Made by a program: the position numbers and the translations under genes. Under the pieces are notes generated by a model. That model searched no databases and was not told the origin of the DNA. It was given only the letters and a program-made list of their open reading frames with translations. From the NCBI GenBank assembly GCA_003486645.1, contig DNGI01000427.1, forward strand, positions 1,300-13,799: a stretch of DNA of 12,500 bases, in the 5' to 3' direction. Each line of letters begins with the position of its first letter. Within the stretch, counting starts at the first letter, position 1. This DNA is from Cyanobacteria bacterium UBA11370 (GTDB lineage: Bacteria > Cyanobacteriota > Cyanobacteriia > Cyanobacteriales > Coleofasciculaceae). Positions 1 to 6,781 of the stretch are shown piece after piece.

Positions 1-4
1 GTCA

Positions 5-39
5 GTTGTTGGTTGTTGGTTGTTGGTTGTTGGTTGTTA
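5..39. repeat. Heptanucleotide tandem repeat (GTTGTTG)
   Basis: Five consecutive 7-base units GTTGTTG are present, the last ending in A instead of G. This is the short tandem repeat type with period 7 seen in many cyanobacterial intergenic regions. It lies beyond the 3' end of ftsZ. Related arrays occur at 5111, 5268 and 7342 in this window. Confidence 0.9.
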
Positions 40-66
40 ATTGCAAATAGCTAATGGCTTGTCAAT

Positions 67-108
67 AATTAGCTATTAGCCATTAGCCATTAGCCATTAA
101 CCATTAGC
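67..108. repeat. Heptanucleotide tandem repeat (CATTAGC)
   Basis: Six units of 7 bases follow the consensus CATTAGC (variants AATTAGC, TATTAGC, CATTAAC). The array ends eight bases from the ftsZ stop codon. An inverted partial copy (AGCTAATGGCT, 49-59) precedes it, so the ftsZ 3' region could fold into a hairpin. It has no T-run typical of an intrinsic terminator. Confidence 0.85.
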
Positions 109-115
109 TATTTTT

Positions 116-1378
116 CTAACTCCTCGGAAAACGACGGCGTTGCAGGAATTCTGGAATATCTAACCCTGGTCTATTCTTCGGATCGGGGGAAGCGATCGGG
201 GGATTAGGCGTAGGTGAAATAGGTCGAGTATAGCGTGGCGCTTCTCTAACAACAGGAGCAGATTGGGCTTCACCGCTAAATCCGGTAGCAATCACCGTAA
301 TTCTCACCTCACCTTGGAGTCGGTCATCAATCACCGCACCAAAGATAATATTGGCATTGGGATCAACAACTTCATAAATTGTTTCCGCAGCGGCATTAAC
401 CTCGTGTAAGGTCAGATCGCTACCCCCAGTGATATTAAACACTACCCCTCTAGCACCTTCAACCGAAGCCTCCAACAGAGGAGAGGAGATTGCCGCCACC
501 GCCGCTTCTCTCGCGCGGGATTTTCCAGAACCAACACCAATTCCCATTAAAGCTGAACCCGCATCCGCCATCACCGCTCGCACATCGGCAAAATCCACAT
601 TCACCAAACCCGGAACTGTGATAATATCAGAAATTCCTTGTACCCCTTGACGCAGGATATCATCCGCTACTGTAAACGCATCTTGTACGGGTGTCTGTTC
701 AGAAATTACTGATAACAGTTTGTTATTGGGAATGACAATCAACGTATCCACTCGACTTTGTAGGGCAGCAATCCCTTCCTCTGCCTGAGTACTACGGCGA
801 CGGCCTTCAAAGGTGAATGGACGGGTTACAATTCCAACCGTTAGCGCACCAATTTCTTTAGCGATTTCTGCCACAATAGGGGCTGCTCCCGTACCCGTAC
901 CCCCTCCCATACCCGCTGTGATAAAGACCAGATCGGCACCTTCCAACGCTTGAGCAATTTCATCACGAGATTCTTCAGCCGCTTTTTGACCGATCGCCGG
1001 ATTTCCCCCTGCACCCAACCCTCGCGTCAATTTCTGACCGACTTGCAAGCGCTTGGCAGCAGAGTTTTGAGTTAGGGCTTGAGCATCGGTATTAATCGAC
1101 CAAAACTCGACCCCAGCGACTTCACTGGCAATCATGCGATTAACGGCATTGCCTCCACCTCCGCCGACACCAATGACTTTAATTTTGGCAACGCTACCTG
1201 GCACAATATTGTCACTCCTGGTTTCTTCCCTGGGGATTCCCCGTGAATCATGGGTTTGGCTAAACTGCAACCCAGAATTACTGAAGGGGTGAGTATTTTC
1301 CACTCCAACTGAAAGATCCGGGTTAAGGGTGTTATGAGAGCTTTCATGGACAAGCCCTAGTTTACTATTAAGCGTCAT
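116..1378 (-). CDS. ftsZ: Cell division protein FtsZ
   Basis: Tubulin-like GTPase that polymerises into the cytoplasmic Z-ring and recruits the divisome. In the 420-residue product, the glycine-rich nucleotide-binding segment ([11 protein letters not shown]) is at about 72-82, the tubulin signature GGGTGTG at 158-164, and the T7 catalytic loop NVDFAD at 260-265. After a variable linker rich in Pro and Ser, the conserved C-terminal peptide [12 protein letters not shown] lies at about 405-416; this peptide docks partner proteins such as SepF in cyanobacteria. About 60 poorly conserved residues precede the core, as is usual for cyanobacterial FtsZ, so I keep the first ATG. No strong Shine-Dalgarno is visible in front of it. 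The gene lies 205 bases downstream of ftsQ on the same strand, the classic order. The protein looks complete, with all key residues in place. Confidence 0.98.
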   Translation of the reverse strand: MTLNSKLGLVHESSHNTLNPDLSVGVENTHPFSNSGLQFSQTHDSRGIPREETRSDNIVPGSVAKIKVIGVGGGGGNAVNRMIASEVAGVEFWSINTDAQALTQNSAAKRLQVGQKLTRGLGAGGNPAIGQKAAEESRDEIAQALEGADLVFITAGMGGGTGTGAAPIVAEIAKEIGALTVGIVTRPFTFEGRRRSTQAEEGIAALQSRVDTLIVIPNNKLLSVISEQTPVQDAFTVADDILRQGVQGISDIITVPGLVNVDFADVRAVMADAGSALMGIGVGSGKSRAREAAVAAISSPLLEASVEGARGVVFNITGGSDLTLHEVNAAAETIYEVVDPNANIIFGAVIDDRLQGEVRITVIATGFSGEAQSAPVVREAPRYTRPISPTPNPPIASPDPKNRPGLDIPEFLQRRRFPRS

Positions 1379-1406
1379 TGCAATAGGTCAGGGTCGATAA
1401 TCAACT

Positions 1407-1436
1407 TTATCAGTTATATGTAGCAATCTGAGTCAA
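1407..1436 (-). promoter_or_regulatory. Possible ftsZ promoter
   Basis: On the minus strand TTGACT (1431-1436) is followed after 18 bases by TGATAA (1407-1412), about 30 bases ahead of the ftsZ start codon. This is a fair sigma-70-like match in the ftsQ-ftsZ gap. It rests on the hexamers alone; the spacing is one base over the ideal. Confidence 0.3.
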
Positions 1437-1583
1437 CTATAAGGGAAGTCGATAGAAAAACCAACGAATACCCATGTTCCGCTTTAAGAGTCTTGAAGAG
1501 TTTGATCCTCAAGAGTTGTCAAGGGGGATTGGATATTGAAGGTGAATTCTCTTTTATACCACTCTTACTGCTAATCTTCATCA

Positions 1584-2420
1584 CTATATTCGAGGAGGTG
1601 TCGGATTTGGCTTTTTCATCTGAATCACGGGAGAGTCTGGATTTTTGAGATCAATGTAGGCGATTTGGCTGGGTTGGATGTGAGAGGGCAATTCGCGCAT
1701 TTGATCCAGAACCCTGAGTTGTTGGGCAAAGCGGGAACTGTAAGCCCCCAAATGTACATTTCCCAACTCGGTTTTTAAGATTAAATTGGCTGGGTTTTGC
1801 CAATCGATCTCGATCACTTTAACAGGAGAGTGGCTGATTGCCTGATAAACCTCTGACCAGTAGGGACGATAGTGTTCGCTCCGACCGATAATTTTGAGGG
1901 TAGGTAGCTCAACATTTCCCTTCATGGACTGATAGCTACTCTGAGGCATCCAGACCCCTTGTTCGTCTAATAAACCCGGTTCTGAGGGAGATTTTGCCGT
2001 TTTTCCCTTGGGGGAGACAATGGGTAGGGCGATCGCTACAGGTTTCCGTTCTTTCACTTGAATCGTCAATAAGGGGGGTAGTAATTGACGGGTAACTGTC
2101 GCATCAGCAATGGGCGCTTCTTGTTCTAGGGCGTTAGCGATCGCTTGGGGTTCCACTCGTAACAAGGATTGGGGATAGGATAAGGGTAACAGGGCACGAA
2201 TGGCTTGGACGGAAAGAAAATAATTCCCCTTAATCGCAATTTGTTCGGGTTTGCGGATCACCCAATCCGGTAAAGTAATCGCCCAAACCAACCCACTCGC
2301 CATCCCACCTACTAGGAGCGATCGCCAAATGGACTGAAAAAACTTAATTCGGCGTTCACGTCGCAGTTGTTGTCGCCGATTAGTTAATTGTTCTTGAGAA
2401 ACTGATGCGATGTTTGTCAT
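1584..2420 (-). CDS. ftsQ: Cell division protein FtsQ/DivIB (POTRA domain)
   Basis: Bitopic divisome protein that links early cytoplasmic and late periplasmic division proteins. The 278-residue product has a short basic cytoplasmic N-terminus (residues 15-26 are mostly Arg, Gln and Lys), one membrane segment at about 31-50, and then a POTRA domain at about 57-128. The POTRA starts with KPEQIAIKGNYFLS and includes the typical end VKERKPVAIALP. The FtsQ/DivIB C-terminal domain follows to about 265, with a Pro/Lys-rich tail. The length is normal for the family. The start ATG is the first in frame, without a clear Shine-Dalgarno. Location next to ftsZ supports the call. In many cyanobacteria mur genes stand upstream of ftsQ; here a tnpB element stands 71 bases upstream instead, in the same orientation. 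Confidence 0.9.
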   Translation of the reverse strand: MTNIASVSQEQLTNRRQQLRRERRIKFFQSIWRSLLVGGMASGLVWAITLPDWVIRKPEQIAIKGNYFLSVQAIRALLPLSYPQSLLRVEPQAIANALEQEAPIADATVTRQLLPPLLTIQVKERKPVAIALPIVSPKGKTAKSPSEPGLLDEQGVWMPQSSYQSMKGNVELPTLKIIGRSEHYRPYWSEVYQAISHSPVKVIEIDWQNPANLILKTELGNVHLGAYSSRFAQQLRVLDQMRELPSHIQPSQIAYIDLKNPDSPVIQMKKPNPTPPRI

Positions 2421-2479
2421 CTACTAACGCTCGGCTTGCTAAGGACATCAATGGCGTAATGGTGTTTGTCTAGTGAACT

Positions 2480-2680
2480 ACCTACACCGCCCTACGGGTC
2501 GGTATAGGCTTCCTGCCCAACAGAAAGCGTAATATCAGATTTCTTTCGTCCTCTATTACTGCGACTTACATCTGGGCAACAGGCTTTATCCCCCGTTCCA
2601 GAGGAGCCAGCGCCGTGGGCGGGTTTCCCACGCCACTTGCCACAATGGGGGAACCCCCCGCAAGGCAGTGGCTCGACTTG
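2480..2680 (-). ncRNA. Candidate omega/reRNA at the 3' end of tnpB
   Basis: In TnpB systems the guide RNA is made from the 3' end of the tnpB transcript and runs through the right end into flanking DNA. Here the last ~60 codons are densely folded. GAGCCA (2604-2609) can pair with TGGCTC (2669-2674), CGTGGG (2614-2619) with CCCACG (2627-2632), and GCCACTTGCC (2633-2642) with GGCAGTGGC (2664-2672), the last around a G/C hairpin at 2647-2659. The right-end hairpin follows. The 2633-2642 stem competes with the outer one. The boundaries are my estimate; the structure is seen, the RNA is inferred from the family. Confidence 0.5.
2481..2508 (-). repeat. Right-end hairpin of the tnpB element
   Basis: Arm CCTACACCG (2481-2489) pairs with CGGTATAGG (2500-2508), nine pairs with one G-T wobble. 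The loop holds a further CCC/GGG mini-stem. It overlaps the last codons and stop of tnpB, where the right-end recognition hairpin of IS200/IS605 elements is expected. Confidence 0.65.
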
Positions 2681-3775
2681 AGGCAACTGGCGTGTCAAGA
2701 TTCGTAGTCCTTGATCTCGAAGGTTAATCGCCGCGTTGATGTCCCTATCGTGATGAGTTTGGCAATGCTCACAAGTCCAACTTCTGACATCCAGCGGTAA
2801 ACTCCCGACTTGCTGGCGACATAAATGACAGGTTTTAGAACTAGGGAAAAACCGCTCAACTTCCTGATAAACTTTCCCTTCCCTTTCCGCCTTGTATTTA
2901 AGCATGGTGCAGAACATTCCCCAGCCAACCTGATGAATAGATTTAGCTAGGCAATGATTTCTCATCATCCCTTTAACATTGAGATTTTCTACTACAATTA
3001 CTTGGTTTTCGTTAACTATCCTACGCGATAGCTTGTGCAGAAAATCTTCCCGACAGTTAGTAATCTTTCGGTGAAGTCTAGCGACTTTCTTTCTGGCTTT
3101 ATGGCGGTTATTAGAACCTTTCTTTTTTCGAGATAGTTGCTGTTGCTTAATCTTTAAGTTTCTCTCATGCTGGCTGAGTATTCGAGGGTTATCAAACTTA
3201 TCACCATCACTGGTGACAGCGAAGTGGGTCAATCCCAAGTCAATACCTATTGCCTTGCCCTCAATGCTTGAGGAGGGTTGAGGTTTGCCATCATCGAACA
3301 AGATAGAAGCGAAGTATTGGTTGGAACAATTTTTTGATAGGGTGACAGTCTTAATCTTGCCCTCGATTGTCCGATGAATAATTGCTAATACCTCACCGAT
3401 TTTGGGGATAGTTAAATGTTTTTCAGCAACTTTTACATTCTGAGGGTACTGGATTGATTGCTTGCCATTTTTGGATTTGAATCTCGGGTATTGAGCCCGT
3501 TTTTCAAAAAAGTTATTCAAAGCTACTCCCAGGTTTAAACAGACCTGTTGTAAGCACTGGGAATAAGTTAAGGTTAACCATTGATGCTCTTTCTTTAACT
3601 GTGGAATTAGCTTCTTAATGTCATAACCTGACAACCCTTTACCCGTCTGTTTGTATCTCTGGTTCATCAAGTTCAGACCATAATTCCACAGCCAACGACA
3701 GTTACCAAACGATTGTTCTAGTAACTGTTGTTGTTGTGGAGTGGGATAGAGTCTGACTTTGACGACTTTAAGCAT
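2492..3775 (-). CDS. tnpB: TnpB, RNA-guided RuvC nuclease of IS200/IS605 family
   Basis: Accessory protein of IS200/IS605 transposons. Characterised members are small RNA-guided DNA nucleases, ancestral to Cas12, that help the element persist at its donor site. The 427-residue product starts with the typical helix-turn-helix-like N-terminus (VRLYPTPQQQQLLEQSFG). The RuvC-like triad looks intact: D179 in GIDLGLTHFA, E263 in VVENLNVKGM, D345 in HHDRDINAAINL. A zinc finger is formed by C316, C319, C335 and C338. The C-terminal ~75 residues after the last RuvC motif are Gly/Pro/Arg rich and of odd composition, because the DNA there also forms strong hairpins. The ATG at 3773-3775 opens the conserved N-terminus. 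No tnpA is nearby. Next to it, in the same direction, is ftsQ, so read-through from tnpB could reach the division genes. Confidence 0.95.
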   Translation of the reverse strand: MLKVVKVRLYPTPQQQQLLEQSFGNCRWLWNYGLNLMNQRYKQTGKGLSGYDIKKLIPQLKKEHQWLTLTYSQCLQQVCLNLGVALNNFFEKRAQYPRFKSKNGKQSIQYPQNVKVAEKHLTIPKIGEVLAIIHRTIEGKIKTVTLSKNCSNQYFASILFDDGKPQPSSSIEGKAIGIDLGLTHFAVTSDGDKFDNPRILSQHERNLKIKQQQLSRKKKGSNNRHKARKKVARLHRKITNCREDFLHKLSRRIVNENQVIVVENLNVKGMMRNHCLAKSIHQVGWGMFCTMLKYKAEREGKVYQEVERFFPSSKTCHLCRQQVGSLPLDVRSWTCEHCQTHHDRDINAAINLRDQGLRILTRQLPQVEPLPCGGFPHCGKWRGKPAHGAGSSGTGDKACCPDVSRSNRGRKKSDITLSVGQEAYTDP

Positions 3776-3825
3776 TTACAGCCAAAAGAATTTGTTATAA
3801 ATTGTAGCGCCTACTTGTCGTCTTG

Positions 3826-3883
3826 GGATGTACATCCTGACCGTGATTCATCCCACGCCTCCCAAGAGAGGGTAGAACGTGGG
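3826..3883 (-). repeat. Left-end palindrome and hairpin of the tnpB element
   Basis: A perfect 12-base palindrome GGATGTACATCC (3826-3837) is followed by a hairpin: CCCACG (3852-3857) pairs with CGTGGG (3878-3883) and inner CCC (3861-3863) with GGG (3870-3872). They sit 50-110 bases upstream of the tnpB start, where the left-end subterminal hairpin of such elements lies. Confidence 0.6.
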
Positions 3884-3890
3884 GCTTCTC

Positions 3891-4248
3891 TCGGAAGAAA
3901 GCTAAAATAGCAGCCCACAAGCCGGAGAAAACCCAATCTCTGGTCACGGGTCACGGTTCGTTAACTCCCCTGTAGCCCAAGATCTGTTTTCCAATTTACA
4001 GCAGAAGTAACGAGTCATACTAATTTCAAACACAAATCCGGCCTATGAGCAACTCAAACCCACATTCCGTCCTTTGAACTGGCACAAGTGGGTTTAGGAT
4101 AAATATGATCCTCATTTAACTTTTGGCGATGAAACGTCAGAAACCCCGGACGTAGCGTAACTCTAGTCCGAGGGTAGTTCATAAAAGAAACTCTGATAGA
4201 TTACGTCTTCCCTAATCCAAAATCCTTGCATCCAAAATCTAAAATCGT
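3891..4248 (+). other. 358-base gene-free leader ahead of natD with two hairpin systems
   Basis: I see no gene here; the longest start-to-stop readings are about ten to twenty codons. It holds AAACCCAC (4056-4063) paired with GTGGGTTT (4088-4095), loop 24, and a second system at 4130-4182. In the second, ACCC-CGGAC (4143-4151) pairs with GTCCG-a-GGGT (4166-4175). ACGTC (4134-4138) could instead pair with GACGT (4149-4153), so the two folds exclude each other. The outer bases ATGAAAC and GTTCAT may extend the first. This could be the natD 5' leader, a small RNA, or chance folding. I do not recognise a known riboswitch class. Confidence 0.3.
4215..4238. repeat. 24-base dispersed repeat, copy 1 (inverted to 12345-12368)
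   Basis: The 24 bases starting ATCCAAAATCCTTGCATCC are the exact reverse complement of 12345-12368. The surrounding TCCAAAA/TCTAAAA units have period-7 character like the other repeats here. The copy ends ten bases before the natD start codon, in the place where a Shine-Dalgarno would be expected. Confidence 0.85.
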
Positions 4249-5109
4249 ATGACACCCGAACAATTGATTGTAAATGGTATTGCTTTGGGCAGTATTATTG
4301 CCTTGGCAGCCGTGGGATTAACCCTAACCTATGGTATTCTGCGACTTTCTAATTTTGCTCACGGTGACTTTATGACGCTAGGTGCTTATTTGACTTGGCT
4401 AGCTAATACCCGTGGAGTTAATATCTGGCTTTCTATAATTATTGGTGCTGTGGGTACAGTAGTAGGAATGTTGTTATCAGAATTTTTACTTTGGCGACCG
4501 ATGCGTGAAGCCCGTGCTTCTTCTACGACTCTCATTATTATCTCCATTGGACTCGCCTTGTTTATTCGCAATGGCATTATTTTTATTTGGGGTGGTAGTA
4601 ACCAATCCTATAACTTGCCCGTTGTCCCCGCGATTGATGTGTTAGGGGTGAAGGTGGTTTATAACCAAATTATCGTTGTGATTATGGCGGTGGTGGCGAT
4701 CGCTGCTCTCCATTTCTTATTACAGAATACGAAAATTGGTAAAGCAATGCGGGCTGTTGCAGATAATGTTGATTTAGCCCGTGTATCGGGAATTAATGTG
4801 GAGCGAGTTGTGATTTGGACGTGGGTGATTACGGGAACCTTAACGGCTTTAGGGGGTGCAATGTATGGCTTACTCACTGCCGTTCGTCCGAATATGGGTT
4901 GGTTTTTAATTCTACCCATGTTTGCTTCAGTTATTCTGGGTGGGATTGGCAATCCCTATGGGGCAATTTTAGGAGCATTAATTATTGGAATCGCACAAGA
5001 ATTAAGTGTTCCTTTGTTAGGGTCAGAATACAAGATAGGGATTGCATTACTCGTTATGGTTTTAGTACTATTACTCCGTCCTCAAGGCTTGTTTAGAGGG
5101 ACAATTTGA
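4249..5109 (+). CDS. natD: NatD/LivH-type permease of a neutral amino-acid ABC transporter
   Basis: Inner-membrane subunit of a branched-chain/neutral amino-acid ABC importer of the LivH class. The 286-residue product is almost wholly hydrophobic, with about eight membrane segments. The N-terminus (QLIVNGIALGSIIALAAVGL, then TYGILRLSNFAHGD) is the family hallmark. The loop KIGKAMRAVADNVDLARVSGIN is the cytoplasmic segment that contacts the ATPase. The C-terminal part has ASVILGGIGNPYGAILGA and ends RPQGLFRGTI. The closest match I recall is cyanobacterial NatD of the N-I neutral amino-acid permease; general LivH is certain, the NatD name likely. No nat ATPase or binding-protein gene is adjacent, which is common because cyanobacterial nat genes are often scattered. 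The first ATG is used; no Shine-Dalgarno precedes it. It converges with lipA. Confidence 0.9.
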   Translation: MTPEQLIVNGIALGSIIALAAVGLTLTYGILRLSNFAHGDFMTLGAYLTWLANTRGVNIWLSIIIGAVGTVVGMLLSEFLLWRPMREARASSTTLIIISIGLALFIRNGIIFIWGGSNQSYNLPVVPAIDVLGVKVVYNQIIVVIMAVVAIAALHFLLQNTKIGKAMRAVADNVDLARVSGINVERVVIWTWVITGTLTALGGAMYGLLTAVRPNMGWFLILPMFASVILGGIGNPYGAILGALIIGIAQELSVPLLGSEYKIGIALLVMVLVLLLRPQGLFRGTI

Positions 5110-5110
5110 G

Positions 5111-5138
5111 GTTGGTTGTTGGTTGTTGGTTGTTGGTT
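5111..5138. repeat. Heptanucleotide tandem repeat (GTTGGTT)x4
   Basis: Four perfect GTTGGTT units begin two bases after the natD stop codon. They are the inverse of the array at 5268-5358, so RNA read through this region could pair the two. Confidence 0.9.
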
Positions 5139-5156
5139 ATAGTATTTCTTACAGTT

Positions 5157-5222
5157 ATGAGGTAAGCTGTAAAATTATTTGCCCATGACTGTAGGCCGAA
5201 AGGATAAATTCTTTGACCTCAT
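5157..5222. repeat. Hairpin-forming spacer between natD and lipA
   Basis: ATGAGGT (5157-5163) can pair with ACCTCAT (5216-5222). Inside and alongside, TTACAG (5150-5155) can pair with CTGTAA (5167-5172). These lie between the two inverted heptad arrays, so the whole natD/lipA gap is self-complementary. It may act as a two-way transcript end, though no T-run is seen right after a stem. Confidence 0.35.
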
Positions 5223-5267
5223 GAGTATAATAACGACTATATTTGTTGTTTATTTGTGGTTCTTGAA

Positions 5268-5358
5268 CAACAACCAACAACCAATAACCAATAACCAATA
5301 ACCAATAACTAACAACTAACAACTAACAACCAACAACAAACAACCAACAACCAATAAC
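5268..5358. repeat. Heptanucleotide array, 13 units ((C/T)AA(C/T)AAC)
   Basis: Thirteen units of exactly 7 bases in unbroken register: CAACAAC x2, CAATAAC x4, TAACAAC x3, then CAACAAC, AAACAAC, CAACAAC, CAATAAC. Blocks of identical units sit side by side, as expected from local slippage. The last base is the first base of the lipA stop codon (minus strand), so the array starts at the lipA 3' end. Confidence 0.92.
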
Positions 5359-6305
5359 TACTCCCCAGCATGATAAGAACTACGAACTAATGGACCAGAA
5401 CGGACAGGAGAAAAGCCCATTTTGCGTGCGATCGCACCGAGTTCTTCAAATTCTTGGGGTGTCCAGTATTTTTGAACGGGGAGGTGTTGTAAGGAAGGGC
5501 GCATATATTGACCAAGAGTAAGGCGATCGCATCCCACTTGGCGCAAATCCTCCATTGCTTCCATCACTTCGGCTTTTGTTTCTCCATGTCCTAACATTAA
5601 TCCTGACTTGGTGGGAATGGTGGGATTAAGGGATTTGACAATGCGGAGAACATCAAGCGATCGCTGATATTGGGCACCTCTACGCACTCGTCCCTGTAAC
5701 CGTTGTACTGTCTCAATATTATGGTTATAACAAGCAGGTCGTGCTTCTACAACTCTTGTTACTCGTTGGTATTGCAAGCTATTGGTTGATTTGTTATCAC
5801 CTTTACCGCCCCAAAAATCCGCCGTTAATACCTCAATCTGAGTTTCTGGATTCAGTTCCCGAATTGCCTTCATCGTTGCGACAAACCACCCTGCACCCTG
5901 ATCCGGCAAATCATCTCGCGCCACTGAAGTTAACACCACATAGCGCAAACCCAACAACTTGACGGATTCGGCTACTTTTCGGGGTTCCTCCGGATCAAGA
6001 GGCATAGGCGCGTGACCCTTGTCTACTTGACAAAAAGCACAGGTACGGGTACAAATTGGCCCCATGAGTAAAAATGTAGCCGTCTTGTTGGCATAGCACT
6101 CACCTCGGTTAGGACAGCGCCCCTCCTCACAAATGGTGTGAATTTGCCGTTGTTTAACAATCCGCTGTACCGTTGATATCTCGCTAGCTTTCCCAATCGA
6201 ACGCCGCAACCAACTCGGTAAAGATTCAATTTCTTTTCGCCACTCATCTTGAACAAGCAAAGGGGTTGCAGGCAGGTTAATTTCGTTCGGCAAATCCATC
6301 ACCAT
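5358..6305 (-). CDS. lipA: Lipoyl synthase (radical SAM)
   Basis: Inserts two sulfur atoms into protein-bound octanoyl groups to make lipoyl cofactors for 2-oxoacid dehydrogenases and the glycine cleavage system; cytoplasmic. The 315-residue product has both Fe-S sites. The auxiliary cluster cysteines are C59, C64 and C70 in [12 protein letters not shown], with the matching serine in the C-terminal RSSYHAGE. The radical-SAM CxxxCxxC is C85, C89, C92 in CTRTCAFC. Family motifs [10 protein letters not shown] and [10 protein letters not shown] are present. Around residues 165-180 a Gly/Asn/Ser-rich insertion ([16 protein letters not shown]) sits in the usual VLTPDF segment, a modest lineage feature. 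Two starts are possible, ATG at 6305 and ATG at 6299, because the protein begins MVM; I keep the first. It converges with natD and is divergent from the response regulator. Confidence 0.97.
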   Translation of the reverse strand: MVMDLPNEINLPATPLLVQDEWRKEIESLPSWLRRSIGKASEISTVQRIVKQRQIHTICEEGRCPNRGECYANKTATFLLMGPICTRTCAFCQVDKGHAPMPLDPEEPRKVAESVKLLGLRYVVLTSVARDDLPDQGAGWFVATMKAIRELNPETQIEVLTADFWGGKGDNKSTNSLQYQRVTRVVEARPACYNHNIETVQRLQGRVRRGAQYQRSLDVLRIVKSLNPTIPTKSGLMLGHGETKAEVMEAMEDLRQVGCDRLTLGQYMRPSLQHLPVQKYWTPQEFEELGAIARKMGFSPVRSGPLVRSSYHAGE

Positions 6306-6371
6306 TCCGGTTGGCTACCAATATCAGCCGTAATCTGTACCATACAAATAGTAAAGCATTTCATCCTAGCC

Positions 6372-6419
6372 CCCCATCTCCCCGTCTCCCCGTCTCCCCG
6401 TCTCCCCATCTCCCCCTCT
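6372..6419. repeat. Octanucleotide array (CCCCGTCT)x6, G-quadruplex-capable on minus strand
   Basis: Six units of 8 bases: CCCCATCT, three CCCCGTCT, CCCCATCT, CCCCCTCT. On the minus strand this gives runs of GGGG spaced by four bases, the standard pattern for a G-quadruplex. It lies 66 bases upstream of the lipA start, on the lipA sense strand. Confidence 0.9.
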
Positions 6420-6781
6420 CATCTGATAGAGTTTTTGCTCTGATCGGGCAGAGCGGATTAATCTAGAATCATGCACACAGATTGCTGTTGATCTCGATTT
6501 CAAAATGGCGAAGAGTTAAAGGTGTCAGTCAAAAGTTGTATTAAATTTAACAGACAAAGGAAACTTTATCTGATATAGGTGGCGGATGTTGCTCTGGGTT
6601 AGGTCGGTCGTCAATTGTAGACCATGGCTAGATATCCTGGTGGGACACCTTTACCGATCAGCTCGTGGTATTGACATTAACTTATTTTTAACTCAGAGTT
6701 TCATTATTCATCTGGAGTCAGTGACAGCAGTGTTAAACCCCTGAAGTTTTTCTTTCAATCACCCCTCCAAAGGAGTTAGTT
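6420..6781 (+). other. Leader of the response-regulator gene with a wide inverted repeat
   Basis: No convincing gene lies here. A hairpin GCTCTG-atcggg-CAGAGC is at 6437-6454. A 10-base inverted repeat encloses 137 bases: TAAAGGTGTC (6517-6526) and GACACCTTTA (6644-6653), which could close a structured RNA. A perfect -35-like TTGACA (6671-6676) is present, but the expected -10 position is poor (CAGAGT). A 52-codon reading frame (6586-6744) starts behind AGGTGGCGG but has no recognisable features. Confidence 0.3.
6769..6775 (+). promoter_or_regulatory. Shine-Dalgarno fixing the GTG start of the response regulator
   Basis: AAAGGAG ends six bases before the GTG at 6782. It is one of the few strong ribosome sites in the window and supports the unusual GTG start. 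Confidence 0.75.

Larger units (their letters stand above)
2472..3890 (-). mobile_element. IS200/IS605-type element carrying only tnpB
   Basis: The limits are approximate. The unit holds an intact tnpB flanked by an imperfect hairpin at each end: right end 2481-2508, left end 3852-3883. There are no terminal inverted repeats and no visible target duplication, which fits the single-strand 'peel and paste' family. No Y1 transposase (tnpA) is present, so movement would need TnpA in trans. No HIP1 octamer occurs from about 2326 to 4695, which contrasts with the native genes and agrees with an acquired segment. Exact ends need comparison with an empty site. Confidence 0.7.

Noticed and set aside
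3728..3910. 60-codon plus-strand reading across the tnpB start and left-end hairpin
   Set aside because: It is the antisense of tnpB plus the element's terminal hairpin, with no protein features.
4130..4182. Glutamine riboswitch (glnA RNA) in the natD leader
   Set aside because: The stem contains GGACGTAG, but the conserved flanking sequences and paired elements that I know for that class are not present.
5268..5358. CRISPR array
   Set aside because: Units are only 7 bases with no spacers; it is a simple tandem repeat.
6437..6454. Terminator hairpin GCTCTG/CAGAGC
   Set aside because: On the plus strand the T-run is before the stem, and no gene ends there on either strand.
6586..6744. 52-codon reading frame behind AGGTGGCGG, starting MLLWVRSVVN
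   Set aside because: It overlaps the inverted-repeat region, has no recognisable domain and its composition (scattered W, C and R) does not look like a conserved small protein. It needs homologue evidence.
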